A stretch of 20,196 bases of DNA, from NCBI GenBank assembly GCA_049999725.1, contig JBNGIS010011322.1, forward strand, positions 1 through 20,196, given 5' to 3'. Below are positions 7,281 through 19,446 of this stretch, piece by piece. The notes under the pieces are model-generated. The model saw only the letters and a program-made list of their open reading frames with translations, ran no database searches and was not told the origin of the DNA. Position numbers and translations under genes: made by a program. This stretch comes from Haplomitrium mnioides (taxonomy: Eukaryota > Marchantiophyta > Haplomitriopsida > Calobryales). How positions within the stretch are numbered: position 1 is the first letter of the stretch; each line of letters opens with the position of its first letter.

Positions 7281-10200
7281 GCCATGCTTGGGAGAACCAA
7301 AAAAATGTAACAATCCAATAAAGCCTATAAAGGAGGCAATGCATGAGAGAACGAAAACAATGTGACAATCCAAGAAAGCGTATAAAGGACGCAATGCATG
7401 AGAGAACAAAAATAATGTGATAATCCAACAAAGCCTATAGAGTAGGCAATGCATGAGAGAAAAAAAAATAATGTGACAATCCAAGAAAGCCTAAAAAAAG
7501 GCAATACATGAGAAAGCAAAAAAAATGTGTCGATTCAAGAAAGCCTATAGAGCAGGAAATGCATGAGAGAGCAAAAACAAATTGACAATCCAAGAAAGCC
7601 TATGGAGGAGGCAATGGATGAGAGAACAAAAGCAATGTGACAATCCAACAAAGCTTGAAGAGGAGGCAATATATGAGAGAACAAAAACAATACGAGAATT
7701 GAAGAAACCTTATGGAGGAGGCATTGCCTAAGAGAACAAAACAATGTGACAATCAAAGAAAGCCTATAGTGAAGGCAATGCATGAGAGAACAAAAACAAT
7801 GCAACAATTCAAGAAAGCCTATAGAAGAGGCAATGCATGAGAGAAAGAAAACAATGTGACAATCCTAGAAAACCTATAGAAGAGGTACTAAATGAGAGAA
7901 CAAAAACAATGTGGCAATCCAAGACATCCTATAGAGAAGGCAACGGATTAGAGAGCAAAAACAATGTGACAATCCAAGACATCCTATAGAGAATGCAATG
8001 TATGAGAGAACAAAAAAATATGTGGCAATCCAATAAAACCTATAGAGCACGAAATGGATGAGAGAATAAAAACAATGTGACAATCAAAGATAGCCTATAG
8101 AGAAGGCAATGTATGAGAGAACGAAAAAATGTGACAATCCAATAAAGCCTATAGAGGAGACAATGCATGAGAGAACGAAAACAATATGACAAACCAAGAA
8201 AGCCTATCGAAGAGGCAATGCATGAGAGAACAAAAACAAAGTGACAATCCAAGAAAGCCTATAAAGAAGGTAATGCATGAGAGAACAAAAACAATGTAAC
8301 AATTTAAGAAAGCCTACAGAGGAAGCAATGCATCAGAGAACAAAAACAATGTAACAATCCAAGCAAGCCTATAGAAGCAGCACTGAATGAGAGAATAAAA
8401 ACAATGTGACAATCCAAGAGAACCCATAGACGAAGCAATAGATAAGAGAACAAAAAAAATGTGACAATCCACTAAAGTCTATAGAGGAGGCAATGCATGA
8501 AAGAACGAAAAAAAATGAGATAATCCAGTAAAGCTTATAGAGGAAGCAATGCATGACGAAACAAAAACAATGTGACAATCTCAGAAAGCCAATAAATAAA
8601 GCAATGCATGAGAGATCAAAAACAATGTAACAATCTTAGAAAGCCTATACAGGAGTCAATGTATAAGAGACAAAAAAAATATGACAATCTAAGAAGGTCT
8701 ATATTGGAGTGAGTGCATGAGAGAACAAAAACAATGTGATAATCCAAGAAAGTATATATAGGAGTCAATGCATGAGAGAACAAAAGCAAGGTGATAATAC
8801 AAGAAATCCTATATAGGAGGCAATGTATGAGAAAACAAAAACAATATGACAATCCAAGAAATCCTATAGAGGAGAAAATGCATCAGAGAACAAAACAACG
8901 TGACAATCAAAGAAAGCCAATATAGGAGTCAATGCATGAGAGAACAAAAACAATATGATAATCCAAGAAAGCCTATGGAAGAGTCAATACATGAGAGAAC
9001 AGAAACAATGTGACAATCGAAGAAAGCCTATGTAGGAGTTAATGTATGAGAGAACAAAATGAATGTCACAATCTATCAAAGCCTATACAGGAGGCAGTGC
9101 ATAAGAGAACAAAAATTAATGTGACATTCTAAGATAGCCTATGGAGGAGGCAATGCATGGGAGAATATAAAAAAAGTGCCAATCCAACAAAACCTATACA
9201 TGAGTCAATGCAAAAGAGAACAAAATCAATGTGACAATCTAAGAAAGCCTATAAAAGAAGCAATGCATGAGAGAACAAAAACAACGTGACAATCCAAGAC
9301 AACCTATAGAGGAGGGAATAAATGACAAAACGAAAAAAATGGATCAATCCAATAAAGCTTTTAGAGGAGGCAATGCATAATAGAACAAAAACAATGTGAC
9401 AATCCCAAAAAGCATGTAAAGGAAGCAATGCATGAGAGAACAAAAACACTCGGACAATCCAAGAGAGCCTATAGAGAAGGGAATGCATAAGAGAATAAAA
9501 AAAAATGTGACAATTAAAAAAGCCTTTAGAGAAGGGAATGCATAACAGAACAAAAACAATGTGACAATCCCAAAAAGCCTATAAAGGAGGCAATGCATGA
9601 GAGAACAAAAACAATGCAACAATCCAAGAAAGCTTATATAGGAGTCAATGCACAAAAGAGCAAAAACAATGTAACAATCCAAAAAAGCATATACAATTGT
9701 GAATTCATGAGAGAACAAAAACAATGTAATAATCCAAGAAAGCCTATAGAGGAGTCAATGCATGGGAAAACAAAAACAATGCGATAATCTAAAAAAGCCT
9801 TTGAATGAGGCAATTCATGAGAAGACAAAAACAATGTGACAATCCAATGCACCTTATAGAGGAGGCAATACGTGAGAGAAAACAAATGTGACAATCCAAA
9901 AAAGCGTATAGAGGAGGCAATGCATGAGAGAGCCAAAACAATTTGATAATCCAATAAAGCCTATAGATGAGGCATTGCAGGACAAAACAAAAACAATATG
10001 ACAATCAAAAAAAGCCTATCAAAGAGGCAATGCATAAGAGAACAAAAACAATGTGACAATCCTAAAAAGCCTATAGAGTAGTCAATGCATGCAAGAACAA
10101 AAACAATGTGACAATGAGGAGGCAATGCATGAGAGAATAAAAACAATGTGATAAATCGAGAAAGCCTTTAGAAGAGGCAATGCACGAGAGAGCGAAAACA

Positions 10201-11320
10201 AATGTCACAATCCAAGAAAGCCTATAGAGCAATCAATGCGTGAGAGAGAAAAAACAATGTGACAATCCCATAAAGCCTATAGAGGAGGCAATGCATGAGA
10301 AAGAAAAAATCCTATGTGACAGTCCAGAAAGCCTATAAAGTAGGCAATGCATGTGAGAGCAAAGACAATGTGACAATCCAAGAAAGCCTAGATAAGATGC
10401 AATGGATGAGAGAACAAAATTAACGTGACTATCCAAGAAAGGCTATGGAGTAGGCAATGCATGAGAGGGAAAAAATGTGACAATCCAATTAAGCTCTAGA
10501 GGATGCAATGGATAAGAGAACAAAAAGAATGTGACAATCCAAGAAAGCCTATAGAGGAGGCAATATATGAGAGAACAAAAACAATGTCACATTCCAAAAC
10601 AACCTATAGAGGATGCAATACATGAGAGAAAAACAAAATGCGGCAATCCAAGAAAGCCTATAGAGTAGGCAATACATGAGATAACAAAATGAACGTGACA
10701 ATCCAAGAAAGCCTATAGAATAGGCAATGAATGAGAGAACAAAATAATGTCACAATCCAAGATAGCCTATAGAGAAGGCCATGTTTGAGAGAACGAAAAA
10801 AATCTGACAATCTAATGAAGCCTATAGAGAAGGCAAGGCATGAGAGAACAAAAACAATGTGACAATCCAAGAAAGCCTATAAAGTACGCAATGCATGGGA
10901 GAACAAAACCAATGTGACAATCCGTGAAAGCCTATGGAGTAGGCAATGAATAGAGAAAAAAACAATGTGACAATCCAAGAAAGCCTATAAAGGGGGCAAT
11001 GCATGAGAAAGAAAAAAAATGTGACTGTCCAAGAAAGCCTATAGAGGAGGCAAAGCATGAGAGAGCAAAACAAATTTGACAATCCAAGAAAGCCTATAGA
11101 AGAGGCAATGAATGAGAGAACAAAAACAGTGTGACAATCCAACAAAGCCTATAGACAAGGCAATATATGAGAGAACAAAAAAATACGAGAATTGTAGAAA
11201 CCTTATGGAGGAGGCAATACCTGATAAAACAAAGCAATGCGACAATCAAATAAATCTTATAGAGAAGGCAATGCATAAGAGAACAAAAACAATGCAACAA
11301 TTCAAGAAAACCTATAAAAG
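7281..11320. repeat. About 3.5-kb segmental duplication inside the satellite
   Basis: Rare unit variants recur in the same order with an offset of 3493-3497 bp: GCCATG(C)TT at 7281 and 10778, the AAATT(T)GACAAT variant near 7580 and 11070, TACGAGAATTG at 7691 and 11184, and GCAACAATTC at 7801 and 11294. Further right, matching variants at 8912/12133 and 9376/12590 are offset by about 3215-3221 bp, as if about five units were lost from the second copy. The array therefore grew partly by copying blocks of about 63 units. Confidence 0.65.
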
Positions 11321-13686
11321 AGGCAATGCATCAGAGAATCAAAACAATATGACAATCCAAGAAAGCCTATAGAAGAGATATTCAATGAGAGAAAAAAAAA
11401 ATGTGACAATGTAAGACAACCTATAGGGGAGGCAATCCATAAGAGAACTAAAAACATGTGACAATCCACTAAAGACTATAGAGTAGTCAATGCATGAGAG
11501 AACGAAAACAATGTGACAATCCAAAAAAACCTATAGAGTAGTCTGTGCATGAGAGAACAAAAACAATGTGACAATCCAAGAAATCCTATATAGAGAGAGG
11601 TCAGTGCATGAGAGAACAAAAACAATGTGACAATCCAATACAGCCTATAGAAAAAGCAAAGCATGAGAGAACGAAAAAATTGTAACAATTCAAGAAAGCC
11701 TATAAAGGAGGCAATGCATGAGAGAACAAAAAAAATGTGACAATCATATAAAGCCTATAGAGGAAGCAATGCATGATAGAATGAAAACAATGTAACAATC
11801 CAAGACGGCCAATAAAGGAGGCAATGCATGAGAGAACAAAAACAATGTAACAATCCAAGAAAGCCTATATATGAATCAATGCATGAGAGAGCAAAAACAA
11901 TATGACAATTCAAGAAAGCCTTTATTGGAGTGAATTCTTTAGAGAACAAAAACAATGTGATAATCCAAGAAAGCCTATAGAAGAGTCAATGCATGAGAGA
12001 ACAAAAACAATGCGATGATCCAAGAAAGCCTATAAAGGAGGCAATGCATGAGAAAAAAAAAACAATGTGACAGTCCAAGAAAGCCTATAGAACAGGCAAC
12101 ACATTAGAGAACAAAAACAACTTGACAATCCAAGAAAGCAAATATAAGAGTCAATGCATGAGAGAACAAAAACAAAATGATAGTCCAAAAAAGCCTATAG
12201 AGAAGTCAATGCATGAAGGAACAAAAATAATGTGACAATCTAAGAAAGCCTACATAGTAGTCAATGCATCAAAGAACAAAATCAATGTGAAAATCCATGA
12301 ACGGCTATAGGGGAGGAAATGCATGAGAGAACAAAAACTATTTGACAATCAAAGAAAACCTATAGAGGAGGCAATGCATGAGAGAATGAAAAAAATGTGA
12401 CAATGGAAGAAAACCTATAAAGGAGCCAATGGATGAGAGAACAAAATCAATGTGACAATCTAAGAAAGCCTATAGATGACGCAATGCATGAGAGAACAAA
12501 AACAATGTGACAATCCAAGACTGAAGGAGGCAATGCATAAAAGAATGAAAAAAAGTGACAATTAAATAAAACCTTTAGAGGAGGTAATGCATAATAGAAC
12601 AAAAACAATGTGACAATCCCAAAAAGCCTATAGACAAGGCAATGCATGAATAAACAAAAACAATGTGACAATCCAAGAAAGCCTATATAGGAGTCAATGC
12701 ATGAGAAAGCAAAAACAATTTGATAATCCAAGAAAGCCTATAGAGGATGCAATGGATGAGAGAACATAAGCAATGTGACAACAAAAGAAATACGACAATC
12801 AAAGAAACCTTACAGAGGAGGCAATGCGTGAGAGAAAAAAACAATGCGACAATCAAAGAAAGCCTATAGAGGAGACAATGCATAAGAGAACAAAAACAAT
12901 GCAACAATTAAGGAAAGCCTCTAGAGGAGGCAATGCATAAGAGAACAAAAACAATGTGATAATCCAAGAAAGTCTTAAGAGAAGTCAATGCATAAGAGAA
13001 CAAAAACAATGTGACAATCCAAGAAAGCCTATAGTGGAGTCAGTGCATGAGAGAACAAAATTAATGTGACAATGTTAGAAAGCGTAGAGAGGAGGCAATG
13101 CATGAGAGAACAAAAAGAATGTGACAATCCAAGAAAGCCTATAGAGGAGGCAATGCATGAGAGAATGAAAACAATATGGCAACCAAAAAAAGACTATAAA
13201 CAAGACAATGCATGAGAGAACAAAAACAATGTGACAATCGAAAATGGGCTATAGAGTAGTCAATGCGTGAGAAAACAAAAACAATGTGACAATCCAAAAA
13301 AACCTATAGAGTAGTCAGTGCATGAGAGAACCAAAAAATAGTGGCAATTCAAGAAAGCCTATAGAGGAGGCAATGCATCAGAGAGCGAAAAAAATGTGAC
13401 AATCTAATAAAGCCTATAGAGAAGTGAATGCATAAGAGAACAAAAACAATGTGACAATCCGAGAAAGCCTAAAGAGGAGTCAATGCATGAGAGAACAAAA
13501 ACAATGTGACAGTCCAAGAAAGCCTACAAAAGATGCAATGGATGAGAGAACGAAAACAATGTCACAATCGAAGAAAACCTTTAGAGTAGGCAATAAATGA
13601 GAGAACAAAAATAGTGTGACAATCCAAGGAAGTGTATAGAGGAGGCAATGCATGAGAAAGCAAAAACAATATGAGAGTCCAAGAAA

Positions 13687-15211
13687 GCCGATAGAAGAGG
13701 CAAAGCACGGGAGAGCAAAACAATAGGACAATCCAAGAAAGCCCTAAGAGGAGGCAATGCATGAAAGAACAAAAAAATGTGACAATCTGAGAAAGATTAT
13801 ATGAATATGAATGCATGAGAGAACAAAAACAATGTGAAATCCCAAAAAAGCTTATAGAGGAGGCAATGCATGAGCGAATAAAAGAAAATATGACATTTCA
13901 AGAAAGCCTATGGAGGACACAATGGTCGGGAGAACAAAAACAATGTGACAATCTAAGAAAGCCTATAGAGGACGCAATGCATGAGAAAACAAAAACAATG
14001 TGACAATCCAAGAAAGCCTATAGAGGAGGCAATGCATGACAAAGCAAAAATAATACGATAGTAAAAAAAGCATTTAGAGGAGGCAACGCATGAGAGAGCA
14101 AAAACAATGTGACAATCCAAGAAAGCCCATAGAGGAGGCAATGCATGATAAAGCAAAAAAATATGAGAGTCAAAGAAAGCCGATAGAAGAGGCAAAGCAT
14201 GGGAGAGCAAAACAATGGGACAATCCGAGAAAGCCCTAAGAGGAGTCAATGTATGAGAGAACAAAAACCATGTGACAATCTGAGAAAGCCTATATGAATA
14301 TGAATGCATGAGAGAACGGAAACAATGTGAAATCCCAAGAAAGCTTTTAGAGGAGTCAATGCATGAGCGAATAAAACCAAATGTGACATTTCAAGAAAGC
14401 CTATAGAGGACACAATGGATGAGAGAACAAAAACAATGTGACAATCTAAGAAAGCCTATAGAGCACAAAATGCATGAGAAAACAAAAACAATGTGACAAT
14501 CCAAGAAAGCCTATAGAGTAGGCAATGTATGAGAGAACAAAAACAATGTAGCGATCCAAGAAAGCCTATAGAGGAGGCAATGCATGAGAAAGCAAAAACA
14601 ATATGATAGTAAAAAAAGCCCTTAGAGGAGGCAATGCATGAAGCAGCAAAAACAATGTGACAATCCAAGAAAGCCTATAGAGAATGCAATGGATGAGAGA
14701 ACAAAAACAATTTGACAATCCAACAAAGCCAATAGAGGAGGCAATGATTGAGAGAACAAAAACAATGTGAGACTCTTAGAAACCCTTTAGAAGAGGCAAT
14801 GCATGGTGAGCCAAACAATATGACTATCCGAGTAAGGCTTTAGAGGAGTCAATGCAAGAGAGAACAAAAACAATGTAACAATCCAAGAAAGCCTATAGAA
14901 GAGGCAATGCACAAGGGAACAAAAACAATGTGAGAACCTATTAAAGCTTATAGAGGAGGCAATGCGAGAGAGAACAAAAACAAATGTGACAATCCAAGAA
15001 AGCTTATAGAGTAGGCAATGCATGAAAGAACAAAAACAATATGACGATCCAAGAAAGCTTATAGAGGAGGTAATCTATGAGAAAGCAAAAACAATATGAC
15101 GATAAAGAAAGCCTTTAGAGGAGGGAATGGAATCAAGAGCAAAAACAATGTAACATTCCAAGAAAGCCTATAAAGGATGCAATGGATGAGAGAACAAAAA
15201 CAATGTGAAAA
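13687..15211. repeat. 493-bp (nine-unit) higher-order repeat at the right end of the array
   Basis: Marked variants recur at about 493 bp. GCCGATAGAAGAGGCAAAGCA occurs at 13687 and 14179. ATGAATATGAATGCATG occurs at 13801 and 14294. GAGAAAGCAAAAACAATATGA followed by a TTAGAGGAGG unit occurs at 14586 and 15079. A related variant at 14057 and 14605 is 548 bp apart, one unit more. The last copy is cut by LTR B at 15212. Confidence 0.75.
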
Positions 15212-16902
15212 TGTTGCGCCCTTCTCTCCTATCTTAAAACCCAACTGATGCTATTTCATAGGAAAGGGGAGACAAAGAACAACCGGGCTCTTTAATAAGC
15301 TGGCCCCAGAACCGTCGCTAGTGAATTCAAGTCTTAACAATCCCGAGCTTCTCACCTTGCATTCCCATACTCTTCTCAACCCACCCAAGCAAAGGACAGA
15401 CCTGTATTCTTCCCCACCAGACACATAGTGTAGTCACAACCCAAGCGATTTTTGGTATACACAATTACTGAATTTGATGCAATCGGATTACAAGTATTCA
15501 CCGTCCTCTTCAATGAATAGAGGTACACACCATTCTTGCTCAGGAATGCACTTGCAACTCTCCCAAAGGTCACCTCCTAACACAACCAAGACCATTTACT
15601 CCTTCTACCACTAAATGCCAACGAGGCCAGCTACTCCAACACCCAAACAAAGTAAAGCTATATAATTTATCCTTCCAACAAAATAGAAATCATAACCCAA
15701 GAGCTGAACTCAACATATTGACCTTCCTACACATGTACAGAACTATCCTCCTCTCTCCCTATCTCTCCTAACCTCACCTCTCCTCCTACTTGTCATGCAA
15801 CAAATTGTCACCAACACCCCAGTTTAACCAGACTCGCAAGTAATGCAGCCTTATTTCCTCCCAAACCAGCTTTGATACTCCTTTGTAATCTGCTCCTGCC
15901 TTCCTCACACCATTCCCTATCCATTGGAGTTCCAAATAGAGTTCAGAATCTATGTTCCGAATATGAGTCCTGGCTTTGCAAACATGACAACACCAAAAAC
16001 ATTATTCTCTCTGCCTTTCTCTCCTCACTCACACACCATGTCTAGATAGTTTTTTAACTTCCCTCGCGAGAAGCCTTGAATTTACTTCCTCAAGCTCGGA
16101 AGAGGTCTTATTTAACTTCCACCTCTGGAAGATAGCCCTCCCAACTACTAGATCACCCACTCCACCCGAGAATTGGTTGGATCTTCCCCGCAGTGCGCAG
16201 GTACTAACGTGGCCACTCCTCTCCCTTCTCCACGAGATTGTAACACCAGTAGCACTCTCCTAATGCATCTGGGACTGATCTCCTACACAAACCAAAGCTA
16301 AGACGACACCAGGAACCCCCCTTGGCTGCCCCTCACGAAATTCAAACCGAAAGAATTCTCCTCTCCTCCAAGTGTTGGTCCACCTCCAAATGTTGGACTG
16401 CCTTCAAAGATGAGTCTACTTGAGTAGTCTGAGCCTCTAGAGCCTCATGCTCAATGATTCCCAACACATCTTGAGTCCACCTCCACCCTGTGATGGCCTT
16501 CCTTCACAAGTACACCCACTTCACCAAAGGTCTCACCAAAACTCTCTCCTCCCTATCTCGCTGCTTTCTATGCACCGAATAATTAGTCCTCGTAGCTTCA
16601 GAGTGAGGTAGTCTATCTTTGTGCTGGTTTTCCCCCCCAGCCTTGACGATTCATCACTGTCCTTCCTTGAAGGTCCTTGTTTCCCTTATCTAACGGTTGA
16701 GGGGTGCATCCCGCCTATTCACACAGTCTGCAAGTGGGGTTTTCTCCTGATTCAGAGTCTAAAATGGATGCCAACAGCTGCACTCTATTGTCCTCTTCCC
16801 AACAAGACTGATTTCACATGATTTTCACATCTATAGCTCTGGCAATCGGCGTTTGAAGAGACATGCATTTTCCTTTGTTTTATCCTCTTTTTAGCTTGAC
16901 AA

Positions 16903-17362
16903 CCCGTGAGATTCCTCGGATGTCAGACAATTGACATGTGGCGTGTCGAGGGAGCCCGTTAGATTCCTTCGACTTGCCATCCCCGTAAGATTCATCAGAC
17001 TGAAAACCCNNNNNNNNNNNNNNNNNNNNNNNNNNNNNNNNNNNNNNNNNNNNNNNNNNNNNNNNNNNNNNNNNNNNNNNNNNNNNNNNNNNNNNNNNNN
17101 NNNNNNNNNTATGAGATTCCTTGGACGTTGGAAAGTGGACATGTGGCGCTTCGGGGTAGCCCGTTGGATTCCTTGGACTCGCCACCTCGTGAGATTCCTC
17201 AAAACTGCGGTCAACGTCGGATTGTCGGTCAAAGGTGACGGTCCAACTTCCCTATGGAAAATGACGTCGGATGGCGCCTCCTCGGACACGTGGCACTTTG
17301 GGGTAGCCTGTTGTATTCTTTGGACTTGCCACCTTGTGAGATTCCTCAAACATCGGATCTTT
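16903..17362. repeat. Imperfect tandem repeat in LTR B, interrupted by gap
   Basis: This is the counterpart of 4729-5010. CCC(G)TGAGATTCC-type unit starts are seen at 16903 and about 17007, then after the gap near 17108, 17189 and 17335. It holds at least one unit variant not present in LTR A (about 17190-17290, with GTCAACGTCGGATTGTCGG), so copy number differs between the LTRs. Confidence 0.65.
17010..17109. other. Assembly gap of 100 N
   Basis: Exactly 100 N lie inside the repeat region of LTR B. A round number usually marks a gap of unknown size. Comparison with LTR A shows that the gap replaces part of the 78-103 bp repeats, so the true length may differ. Confidence 0.98.
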
Positions 17363-17377
17363 GATAGATTCCTGTTT

Positions 17378-17691
17378 CAGCACCCTCGTTCCTCCTCTGG
17401 CCAAACCGTTGATATATCCCTGTTTCAGCACAATCGTTCCTCCTCTGGCCGGACCGTTGATAAGTCGCTCTTTTGGCACCATCATCCCTCCTTTGGCCGG
17501 ACCGTTAATAAGTTGCTCTTTTGGCACCCTTGTTCCTCCTTTGGCCAGACCGTTGATAAGTCGCCCTTTCGGCACCCTCGTTCCTCCTTTGGCCAAACCG
17601 TTGATAAGTTGCCCTTTCGGCACCCTCGTTCCTCCTCTGGCCAGACCATTGATATGTCCATGTTTTGGCACCCCTTGTTCCTCCCCCAATG
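17378..17691. repeat. 48-bp minisatellite in LTR B (six units and a partial)
   Basis: Six units of 48-49 bp run from 17378 to 17666, followed by a partial unit, with the same GGCACC start and TTGATAAGT core as in LTR A. Unit number is the same in both LTRs, so the array predates the separation of the two LTRs. The surrounding ORFs on both strands reflect the multiple-of-three period. Confidence 0.85.
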
Positions 17692-18930
17692 GATCCCTAT
17701 TAAGTGGGCTCCCCACTTAGAGAGGTCAATCAAATCCCCATTAACCGGGATCCCCACATCGGAAGGCGGATCAGAACCCCCTTAAGTGGGCTCCCTACTT
17801 AGGAAGGTTGATTTCCACTCCATTTTTTGGATCGGACACCATGGACATCAGACCTCGATTCTTCACAGATCAAATTTTCTTCAACCCAATCGTTCGTTGC
17901 ATCGCTCATTCTCATTCTTCGCGCATCCACTTTGCTCACTCTCATTCGATTCCTCATTTTCTTCATTTCAAACCCATCCACGTCACTGACCGTTCGTGCT
18001 CTCCTCTCCATGTAATCCTTCTATCGATCCAACCTCCAACTTACATCCTCGATTCAACCTCTATCACATTTGCCTTGCCAGCAATGAACACCTTAAGCAT
18101 TCACTACTGCAATTTTCTTCAACCACAAATCGAATAGATGAATAGAAATCTGTGAGTTCAGCTTTGATTCAGCTGATTCGACCTCCAATCAAATTGTTTC
18201 TTCTGGGTGATGCTTCCTCAATTGGCTTGACTTGATTTCTGTCTCAAATCTGGTTCTTTGATTTTTGCTCGATTTCCTTTTCTTCAAAGAGCTTGCTTCC
18301 TTCTTCAATTTCTGAAACCCAAAATAACAGCTCGTCATTCTTCAGCGAATGTTGAATTCTCCATGGTATGGTGTCTTCGATTCTTCAACAACGTTCAAAT
18401 ATTCAGCACCATATCTATATCAACAAGTTCCCTCTTGAAATCCCCCAGTGCAATTCTTATCCTTGCATTGGTTGCTGGCAAATTTCTCCCCCCTTTGCGA
18501 ATTCTTCCACCTCCCTCTTCCTCTGTTGCTTTATCGAACTTCCGTGTTGATTTGGTGAATTCCTCTAATTTGAAGCAAATATAAACCACGTCCTTCTGAA
18601 TTCCCTCTTCTCCCATGATCAATCATTGCAAATCAATCCTCTTTATGATCCATTTCTTGCGTGCGCTCTCAATACCTCCAGTGACAATCCGATTCCTCCC
18701 CTCTCACAATTCCTACCCTCAAATTTCTATGATCAAATTCCTTGGAAAAATCCCCCCTTCAACTTTCGATTTCTGTGCTTCAAAGTCCATGCAATTCGAT
18801 CCCCTGCTGCGCACTCAATCTCTTCCTCGGCCTGCACACAATCAATCTCTCCCTCGCTATACAGCTGATTGCTCGTCGAACGCCATTTCGGAAAAAATCC
18901 CATAAGTCCTTCCCTCTGAACCTATCGATG

Positions 18931-19008
18931 TATATAAGCTTGACCCTCTCTCTTCCTTTCAAGAGGCAGCCCCCTAGTGGGGTGTAAGGCCACCGCATAT
19001 CCTTACAC
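18931..19008. promoter_or_regulatory. Conserved TATA-like site and hairpin in LTR B
   Basis: TATATAA at 18931-18937 is followed by a CT-rich run, a near-palindrome and an 8-bp hairpin stem (GTGTAAGG 18982-18989 with CCTTACAC 19001-19008, 11-base loop). The block matches 6594-6672 in LTR A, showing constraint or recent common origin. A role in transcription is conjecture. Confidence 0.35.
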
Positions 19009-19019
19009 TTGATATTGGA

Positions 19020-19043
19020 CCCCCCCCCCCCCCCCCCCCCCCC
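19020..19043 (+). repeat. Poly-C tract of 24 bases in LTR B
   Basis: A pure run of 24 C stands where LTR A has a mixed sequence with only CCACCCCC. It may be a real homopolymer expansion or an artefact at a hard-to-sequence site. The bases on its left (TTGATATTGGA) also differ from LTR A. Confidence 0.9.
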
Positions 19044-19437
19044 TTCCCAAGGGCAAGCTGTCCTCCAAGTTAAAAATTAGATAGTTATAGGGTTAGTTCA
19101 GGGCTTGGCTAGGTCAGTTTTATTTTATTTTATTTTGCTTTTTAAATTTTTATTTCTATCATTTTATTTTTCCTTACTCCTCAGCATGTCTTGAGTCCTT
19201 TTCTGTTTTATCTTCCACATTCTGCCCTACTCTGGTTTCCTTTGTGGCTCCTCAACCTTTCTCCCCATGTCCTCTGACCTCAATCCTTCCCTTCTCTCCA
19301 AGCATTGCTTGAGTCCCTTTGATGTACATTGGAAGCTCGTTTGACCCAAAACATAGAATCTGCAAGGTTTCTTACTTAATTTTCTAAAATTTTTCTGAAA
19401 ATATTACACGAAGTACCTTCAAACCCGACTGACATGA

Positions 19438-19446
19438 CTCCCCTTT
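19438..19446 (-). promoter_or_regulatory. Polypurine tract
   Basis: On the minus strand the sequence AAAGGGGAG lies three bases before the TGTCAG start of LTR B. This is the expected place and composition for the plus-strand primer of reverse transcription. It fixes the orientation: integrase upstream, LTR B downstream as the 3' LTR. Confidence 0.8.

Larger units (their letters stand above)
6982..15211. repeat. 55-bp satellite array, about 150 units
   Basis: Almost the whole 8.2 kb between the LTRs consists of head-to-tail units of about 55 bp. Fixed words recur in order: ATGCATGAGAGAAC, ACAATGTGACAATCC, AAGAAAGCCTATAGAGG, AGGCA. The plus strand is about 70% purine and very A-rich. Units vary by point changes and 1-3 base indels, so this is an old, diverged array. 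Each consensus unit contains palindromes ATGCAT and CTATAG. The minus strand has a stop in only one of its three frames per unit, so short hydrophobic ORFs of 60-126 codons appear throughout; they are not genes. The array begins at the end of LTR A and stops at the start of LTR B. Confidence 0.95.
15212..19434 (-). repeat. LTR B, 3' LTR of the right element half (4223 bp including gap)
   Basis: This is the direct-repeat partner of 3287-6981 in the same orientation, starting TGTTGCGCCC and ending GACTGACA. It is longer than LTR A because it holds about 240 bp (about 16425-16670) and about 125 bp (about 19118-19240) absent from LTR A, an extra repeat near 17190-17290, a poly-C run and a 100-N gap. 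A polypurine tract lies directly outside its right end, so on the minus strand it is a 3' LTR. No gene is recognised in it. Confidence 0.9.

Noticed and set aside
6982-15211. CRISPR array
   Set aside because: The units are continuous 55-bp tandem copies that vary throughout. There is no constant repeat alternating with unique spacers, and the context is a plant retrotransposon.
6919-15244. Dozens of minus-strand ORFs of 60-126 codons encoding hydrophobic, Cys/Phe/Leu-rich peptides
   Set aside because: They repeat the same phrase with a 55-bp period, arise because the unit has a stop in only one minus frame, and shift frame at each unit. No gene structure or conserved start is seen.
3287-19434. 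One non-coding LTR element (LARD type) with the satellite as its internal region
   Set aside because: The inner edges of the LTRs (6982 and 15211) have neither a TGG primer site nor a purine tract, whereas the outer edges have a candidate PBS, gag, the PPT and integrase.
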